In this document: positions 58,396 through 64,000 of the stretch, piece after piece
Layout: each line of letters begins with the position of its first letter
Numbering within the stretch: the stretch's first letter is position 1
DNA from: Paramarasmius palmivorus
Lineage: Eukaryota; Basidiomycota; Agaricomycetes; Agaricales; Marasmiaceae
Assembly (NCBI GenBank): GCA_037176845.1
Contig: JAYKXP010000126.1
Coordinates: 62,001 to 126,000 of the forward strand
Direction: 5' to 3'
DNA: 64,000 bases
Translations under genes and position numbers: made by a program
Notes under the pieces: model-generated
The model's database searches: none
What the model was told of the DNA's origin: nothing
Seen by the model: only the letters and a program-made list of their open reading frames with translations

Positions 58396-59613
58396 CTATG
58401 CCCTTGCTCGTTTAACAGGAGGCTCGCCATCTATGTAATTATCCAGGCCACGATCCTTGATCTTTCTCGCACGAGAAGACCGTCGTAATTCGGGCATATA
58501 ACCATCATCGTGGAGGCTTGTATCAGACTCCGAACAACCCTGGGTCATCGAGAACATGGCGAGGGCTATAGCAATCTCAGTGGTAGTCTTGAACACGGTT
58601 CTTCCTTGATGACATTGCTGAAATGTGTCGATGGCCTTTGACAGAGTGAACAGAGTCCCTTCGGTCATCAAGACGAATTCATCTAAGGGAATGTCTGCGA
58701 GTAAATGATAGAAATCGATATGAAAGTAGGCTGTCGGGTGGTTGATGATCTGAGACCAGGGCATGTCCGGTACTTCCTGGCTCCCACTCCATGAACGCAC
58801 TACATAAATAGTAAAACAAAGATCGGTAAGTAATGGATGTGGTGGTGTTATTGTTATACGCACTCCAAGTTTCTGAGAAATAATCGATCAACCACTGCCG
58901 AACATCACAGGGCCATGGATGGCCTTCGTCACATGTCGCATATGGCACTGAGAACACAAGAGGATCAGCATCACGATCAAGTACAGACTGAGAATATTAT
59001 GTCGCACTGGGTAGTTCATTACTCATCTCTTTCCACTCATCCACCAGCTTCGAGTGATCATTCGATCGATGTCTTGGTGGAAGTATACTGTAAAGTCTTT
59101 AGCATGACCTGCAAATTATAGATGGCTAACTGACCTCCGTGTTTGGAGCCGTTCGTTTCCATCTCTCCAAGCGACGAGCACTATGAAGCGGGAGCTATCG
59201 GCAGAGTGTTGACCCCAGTTGCTTTCCAGATATCCAACGAGATCATCGACGAACTGCTGCTGGTATCTGATCAAATTCAATACGTGAGACATTGAGAGGA
59301 CAACAAAGACGTACTCGTACTGCGAAATATCTCGGCCCCTCGTGAAACCTTCGTTCGTTCTAGTAGTTGCAACTTTCGATTGCCGCAATATAATGTCGCA
59401 GTGCAGCGCACTGTCGTGTTCCTTGACGGAGCGATGTCGTATTCTTGCAGGAATGTGGGTGGAAAGTTGATCCTGGTGCGAGATTACAGCTTTCGTTACT
59501 GTTCGCGGATCTGAAGCCTGTAGAGACATGAGTAGGATGAGGAAAGAAGGGGTATGAAAGCATTTAAGAAATCTTACAATCCATGAATACCCGAAAAGGA
59601 CTTCAAGCACCAA
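58396..59613 (-). CDS. hypothetical protein, several exons
   Basis: Protein-like exons on the minus strand: about 59530-59125 (SVKEHDSALHCDIILRQSK, YQQQFVDDLVGYLESNWGQH, FIVLVAWRDGNERLQ), about 58970-58860 (EGHPWPCDVRQWLIDYFSET) and about 58800-58396 (AYFHIDFYHLLADIPLDEFV, ending RRSSRARKIKDRGLDNYIDG and a basic tail). The ending is similar to that of the HMG-like gene (RRSGRARKPQDRS...), so the two may be related. Further exons may lie up to 60032. Exact joins and start are unresolved. No family recognised; an HxD pair in AYFHIDF is not enough for a dioxygenase call. Confidence 0.45.
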
Positions 59614-60175
59614 AGTCCGGATGGGTTGACAAAGGAAACGCCATCAGAATTTTGATCAGGGCTACGAAGAAGTGCGAAGAGTTATTGTGGAGGAGGTTAT
59701 TGTGAGGCCCCAGTGGACAGGGTCGACATTCCCAAAGTGATGGAACAAGAATAAGATGTGGTCTGCGAGCCTCATGCCAAACTGATGGTCCGACATCATC
59801 AATCATTCCTGTGTTGCTCAAGCGCTAGCGCTCACCGGAGGCCGCGGGATCCGAAAGTTCCGAATCCTTCCTTCAGGACCAGGGGTATCGCAAAACCAAC
59901 GATGTCGAAGGCTCGGATCACCGGACAACAGAACTTGAGTTGCTCTTCTTTATCAACATCAGGAGGACATACGACTGAGTTTCGTGTTTCACTCAAGGCT
60001 GAATGCTTTGGGTATACATGCAATCGTCTCACAAAGTCAAAAACTCAAGCTCAACGCTGAAGCTTTAGGATTCCTCCACCGCAACGGCTGACTCGTTTGG
60101 TATGTCTTCACGGTTTGGCTTATTCCTTGTCACAATGGCTCAAAATTGGCATAGTTGCAACAAACGGCTGGAGAT

Positions 60176-60971
60176 TTATGCTTTCATCTTTCCTTTTCTT
60201 CTACGAGAACGCTCCATCTCCGACTCTTCGCCTATCTCGACCAGCTCAATTACATCTCCGATTTCCGACTCGACCATCTCTACTCCATTGGCAAGCCTCG
60301 TTCGTTTGAAGGCCGTCTGACTTCGAGTGACCATTCGCCGGGTTTCCACCTTGGGTCGTTTGCCTGGCATCGGGGGTACTAGGACATATGGTACCATCCG
60401 TTTTCGTTTAACTCTGGAGGTAGAATTTTGTTGTGGCGAAGAAGGGGGTGGTGTGAGAGGTTGGGTGGTAATGTTATGGTCAGGCGTCGACACTACAAAG
60501 CTGGAGATTACTGGAGGCAAAAGAAGAGCTGAACGACAACATACATCGTTCGGGACCTTGTAGAGGCTTGGAACATAGATCCATGAGCGCTGCGCGACGT
60601 TCGGCAGACAATCTCGGTGAGATATAAAGTCCTCTTCGATTTTGATCGTTCACCTGACACACGCACTGTGATAGTTTAGTCAATGAAGAACGGTAGAAGA
60701 AAGAATTACTGCCTACCACATACGTGAAAACGCCAAAGTTCTTCAGCGAGCCTATGCCAAGATCAATCGTCAAGTGATGCGTATTGCCTAGTGCACAGTT
60801 TTGCCCAACATCTGGTGGCACTCTACTATCATATGCCAGACGGAAGAGCTGGGATTGTTTCTCGTTTAGGTGGAATTGGTGAGAGTCGTTGGCAGGCATA
60901 GTCTTCTGCGGTCTAACACCTTTCTTAGCTTTATGCTCCTTCCACATTATTGTTACCGCCCTTTTGTGCAA
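60176..60971 (-). CDS. hypothetical protein (joins uncertain)
   Basis: The first exon from about 60971 reads MHKRAVTIMWKEHKAKKG, HLTIDLGIGSLKNFGVFTYV, then an intron of about 50-60 nt, then NRRGLYISPRLSAERRAALM. The end, in another frame, reads TPPPSSPQQNSTSRVKRKRM and a basic/acidic tail to a stop at 60176. Linking the two needs a 34-nt intron or an alternative join, so this may be one gene or a decayed one. No domain recognised. It lies 220 bp from the KDZ start on the opposite strand, sharing a promoter region with it. Confidence 0.42.
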
Positions 60972-61194
60972 TACTCAAGAAGGTTTCATGTTGTCAACAC
61001 GAAGCCATTCAGGTAGGCAAATCACTGCCTTCTGATGCGGCCCTGTGTACTGATATCGACTAGTTCTGTTTTATTGTTTTCGGTATCGTCTGATGGAAGC
61101 GCGCGCGGCGAGCTCTTGTTATGTCCCAATCCGAATTGCCATCAGCTTGTAGGAGGTGTCGCAGACTAGGCATTCGAACGTTTCCTCTACTACC

Positions 61195-64000
61195 ATGAAC
61201 CGGAATCCCAAGAAGAATGGGTATTCACGCAAGGAGATCGCGAAAGCAGCAGGCTCCGTTAGTGATTTCAGTGCCACTCCACTTCCAAATACCGCGAAGA
61301 CAAGCGGTAATCGGCTTCAAAGGTCAAATTTGGTGTGTCAAACAGATCAGCTAGATCACCCATTTGCTCAACATTCACCCAGGGTATTTTGACGTGGTCA
61401 TTGGAGGAGGCATCTCCGGCGTCGACCCAGATGGATGAATGGTGGAAGGCTGGGAATCACCATGCCGCATCTACCGCCGAGGTGGAAACCGGTTCGATAA
61501 CTAAGGACTCCTGGATTGCTCCTGCCAAAGACACGACCTTCGTTTCGCTCCCTGAGGTATGAAACCCTTATGAATATTCATTGAGTCGGTAATGATTGTT
61601 ATGATAGAGCAAGGATCACCCCCAAGCAAAAGACAGGGAGCGCCAGCAGCCTGAAGAGGGCAAGGGACAGAGACATGGATACCAAGTAAGGGTAGCGTTC
61701 TTACCAACAGAGATGTACTCAATTGGATGGCTGTTTACAGGGACTTTCGACGTTCATGAAGCATTTCCTGGACCTACCGAAGTTCGTGAAGCATTTGTTC
61801 CGTTGGGAGAGCGACGCGGATATCGAGGCCAGGAAGAAGTGCCGATTTTGCAATATCTTTCAGTGTACAACACAATGCCGAGACTGTCTCCACAATACGG
61901 CGATGTGTAGGGCTTGCTTCATTCAGACACACCGACGTTCCCCGTTACACTGGTGCTATCTGTGGAAGGAGGAAAACGGCTTCTTCGAAAAACACGATAT
62001 CTCTGACCTCGGCTTTGTCATTACGCTTGGTCATGGCGGTGAACGTTGTCCAACCGTGGACTATACTCGTGTCGATGCCACCCAAAGCTTCAGGATCGTC
62101 GACATGAATGGGATTCACCAAACAAGGGTTGCCTTTTGTAGCTGCAAGATGACGGAAAGAATCGAGCAGCTCTTGGAAGCAGGTATCTTCCCGGCTACCC
62201 ATGAAGACCCTAAAACCGGTTTCACCTTCAATCTGCTCGATTCCTTTAACATAGAGTCATTGGTATCAAAGAAGTCGGCATACGACTTTGTTACGGCGCT
62301 GAGGAGACGTACCAATTGGGAGTTCCCTGAGGATGTTCCGGTACGAGGTCCTTTTCTGTTTTATAATCAGTCTGCTTATTTTGCCCAGGACGTATATCCC
62401 CAATTTCGTCGTGTAATCAGGGTATGGCGAGCACTCAAGATGCTTCAGGAAAGCGGACAGGCGAACAATATAGATTCTATCATGCAAGCGCTTGTGCCTG
62501 GGTGGGCGAAAGGGAACGTCATGGTCCCATGTTTTGCATGTCCCCAGCCTGGTTTCAATATGGAGGATGACGTGATGAACGAAGAAGAGTTCAAGTAAGA
62601 AAATCTCATGCATGCTGGCCTTGGTGTTTGCTGACATAGAACAACAGGCATCTCTTCACACTGTTTCTCTCCGCGGATGGTCACTTTGGTCTTCAACGAA
62701 AAAAGAAACCTGACGACCCCGATGATGTGGCATTGATAGCACACATGGGTCTATTCGCTGACATTCTGGAGTATCGAGACTATTGCAAGAGGGCTCCTAA
62801 TAGCACAGAGGTATGTCGCTCGACGTTGTTTGGTAATGATAACTCTAATTTAGGTATAGAAAAGTACATGTGCCAAGCTCAAAGCGGCACAGAACCAGAA
62901 TAAAGCGAAGTTCGCTGGCGTTGTAACTTCTGGTGTTGTGGCTGTCACATGTGCGAGACATAGCATGTTTCTCCGACATGGGATGGTTGACCTGGAAAAG
63001 GGAGAAAAGTAAGACATATCCACTTGATACCGGGTAATAGTTCATTGATATTCGAGTCATTAGGTTCGCTTCAACCGACTTCGCACTTGTTGGGGCTCTA
63101 TTCAACTTGCTACTCCCGGCGAATGTAGTTCTTACATATGATATTGCGTGCTTGTACAGCATCTACCTCCTGTCTCGGTTCAATGCGAACTTTCAAGGGA
63201 CGAAGTATTTTGCGAAGCTGAAGGGAGCCATTGGGGGGATATTACACCGTGTTCCAAAGATGCATTTACAAGGGCATATTGCGGACTGCCAGTACCGGTG
63301 GTCTCTGAACTACACTCCTTGTATGGGCCGCACTTGTGGAGAAGGGATAGAGGGATCTTGGGCGGAGGCAAAGCAAGCCGGTGGCATGACGAAGGAAATG
63401 AATGCAGGGCATCGTGCAGACACTCTGACAGCCCTACAGAATGATTGGAACCTCGTCAAGATGCAGAAGCTTGGCAAGTTCTCGGTGCTGGTCGTCGCTT
63501 CCTTGGCTGAACTAATTCGATTATGAAACAGGAAATACACTCTACCGACAGCTTACAAACGCAAAGGCTATGGCCGCACGGAAAGTGAAGATGTTCATGG
63601 GAATATCCAAATTAAATGGTCAAAAGCGAGTTGAGGTATGGGAGAAGCTCTCTACTGAACCGCATTTTGAGGGTGGTCACATACGAAGTGTTTACAGAAT
63701 GAAGGAGGATAAAGGTAGGCGTTTCTACCTCTTTAACAATCAATCATTATCTGACGGGCCAAGTGAATGGCCAGGGGAAGATCCTTACAGAATTACTTGA
63801 GGAGGAAGAACGTGAACAGGAAAATCTGGCCTTGGATCAGAAGACCAATACGCCACTTGCATTCTTCGTCAATCGGGGTATCAAGCTTCAACAGCGGCAG
63901 TGAGTGGTACCGCTTCAATGATGTACAAGTAACTGACCTTAGAATACAGGTTTGCACTGCGAGAGCAACGTCAACGAGAAGACGCGACAGATGGGGACAA
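61195..64000 (+). CDS. KDZ (Kyakuja-Dileera-Zisupton) transposase with CxC2 zinc cluster, partial
   Basis: DNA transposase that cuts and pastes its own element. Exons: 61195-61332, 61383-61556, 61608-61685, 61741-62594, 62648-62810, 62860-63008, 63064-63473, 63532-63714, 63764-63899 and 63950 to the edge; all phases agree with no stop. The first ATG has a good context (ACCATGA). N-terminal MNRNPKKNGYSRKEIAKAAG and QMDEWWKAG are typical of the class. The CxC2 cluster (CRFCNIFQCTTQCRDC, CRACFIQTHR) lies near residues 165-205. RNase-H-like catalytic residues are visible: first D in LSADGHFGL, second in TYDIACLY, E in GEGIEGSWAEAKQ. The intron at 63474 has a GC donor. The tail has a coiled-coil (LLEEEEREQENLALDQK). 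The frame is intact, so the element could be recently active; its right end is outside the window and its left end was not identified. Confidence 0.9.

Noticed and set aside
58640..58760. HxD pair (AYFHIDF) as a TET/JBP-type dioxygenase signature near KDZ
   Set aside because: No second histidine/arginine pattern or surrounding fold motifs; a two-residue match is not evidence.
1..64000. CRISPR array, bacterial operon or prophage
   Set aside because: Intron-rich eukaryotic genes and intron-containing tRNAs; no regularly spaced direct repeats seen.

Overview
The window looks like nuclear DNA of a mushroom-forming basidiomycete (Agaricomycetes). Genes are broken by many short introns of about 45-60 bases with GT(GC)..AG borders. 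Gene families typical of that group are present: 7-TM integral membrane proteins of unknown function, membrane-anchored GH76-like glycosidases, a GH128 (Asl1-like) glucanase, a cytochrome P450, an F-box protein and a CxC2/KDZ transposase. Nearly every tRNA gene carries an intron directly after position 37. All calls come from reading the sequence by eye; no search was run.

Layout. 0-7 kb: a possible BTB-like gene end, an intact 7-TM membrane gene (2349-3809), and a second, broken member (5326-6810) with a stop codon and a 294-bp Tc1/mariner-like MITE in an exon. 7-9 kb: no gene seen, one long inverted repeat. 9-13 kb: a tRNA cluster (Glu-like, Asn, Cys, Thr, Lys). 14.3-15.5 kb: a secreted GH128 glucanase; a decayed copy of the 9.5-11.4 kb segment follows at 15.7-16.9 kb. 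17.7-19.5 kb: a polytopic membrane protein. 20.7-23.1 kb: a 14-exon P450 whose heme loop is cut into 11-, 25- and 12-nt micro-exons. 23.6-24.6 kb: an F-box protein.

25-43 kb: a repeat landscape. tRNA cassettes (Val-Thr-Lys-Cys) alternate with copies of a roughly 1-1.7 kb repeat with a shared end (called R here). One cassette plus R unit is tandemly duplicated with a period near 3.8 kb. A GH76-like gene (34955-37166) sits inside this landscape and a third 7-TM gene (43196-44506) at its right edge.

46-52 kb: two tandem GH76-like genes with signal peptide, one C-terminal TM helix and a cytoplasmic tail. 52-58.4 kb: a block with three intron-containing genes of unknown function (one HMG-box-like), flanked on both sides by clusters of a short GGTTTGAAC-type motif and imperfect terminal inverted repeats. 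This is a candidate undescribed mobile element and the most interesting object here. 58.4-61 kb: two further hypothetical minus-strand genes. 61.2 kb to the right edge: a KDZ transposase with CxC2 zinc cluster and an intact reading frame that runs off the window.

How the parts fit. No metabolic gene cluster is evident; the P450, GH128 and GH76 genes are separate cell-surface or secondary functions. The dominant theme is genome rearrangement: transposons, tandem duplication, tRNA amplification and decay, and gene fragments copied next to their parents.
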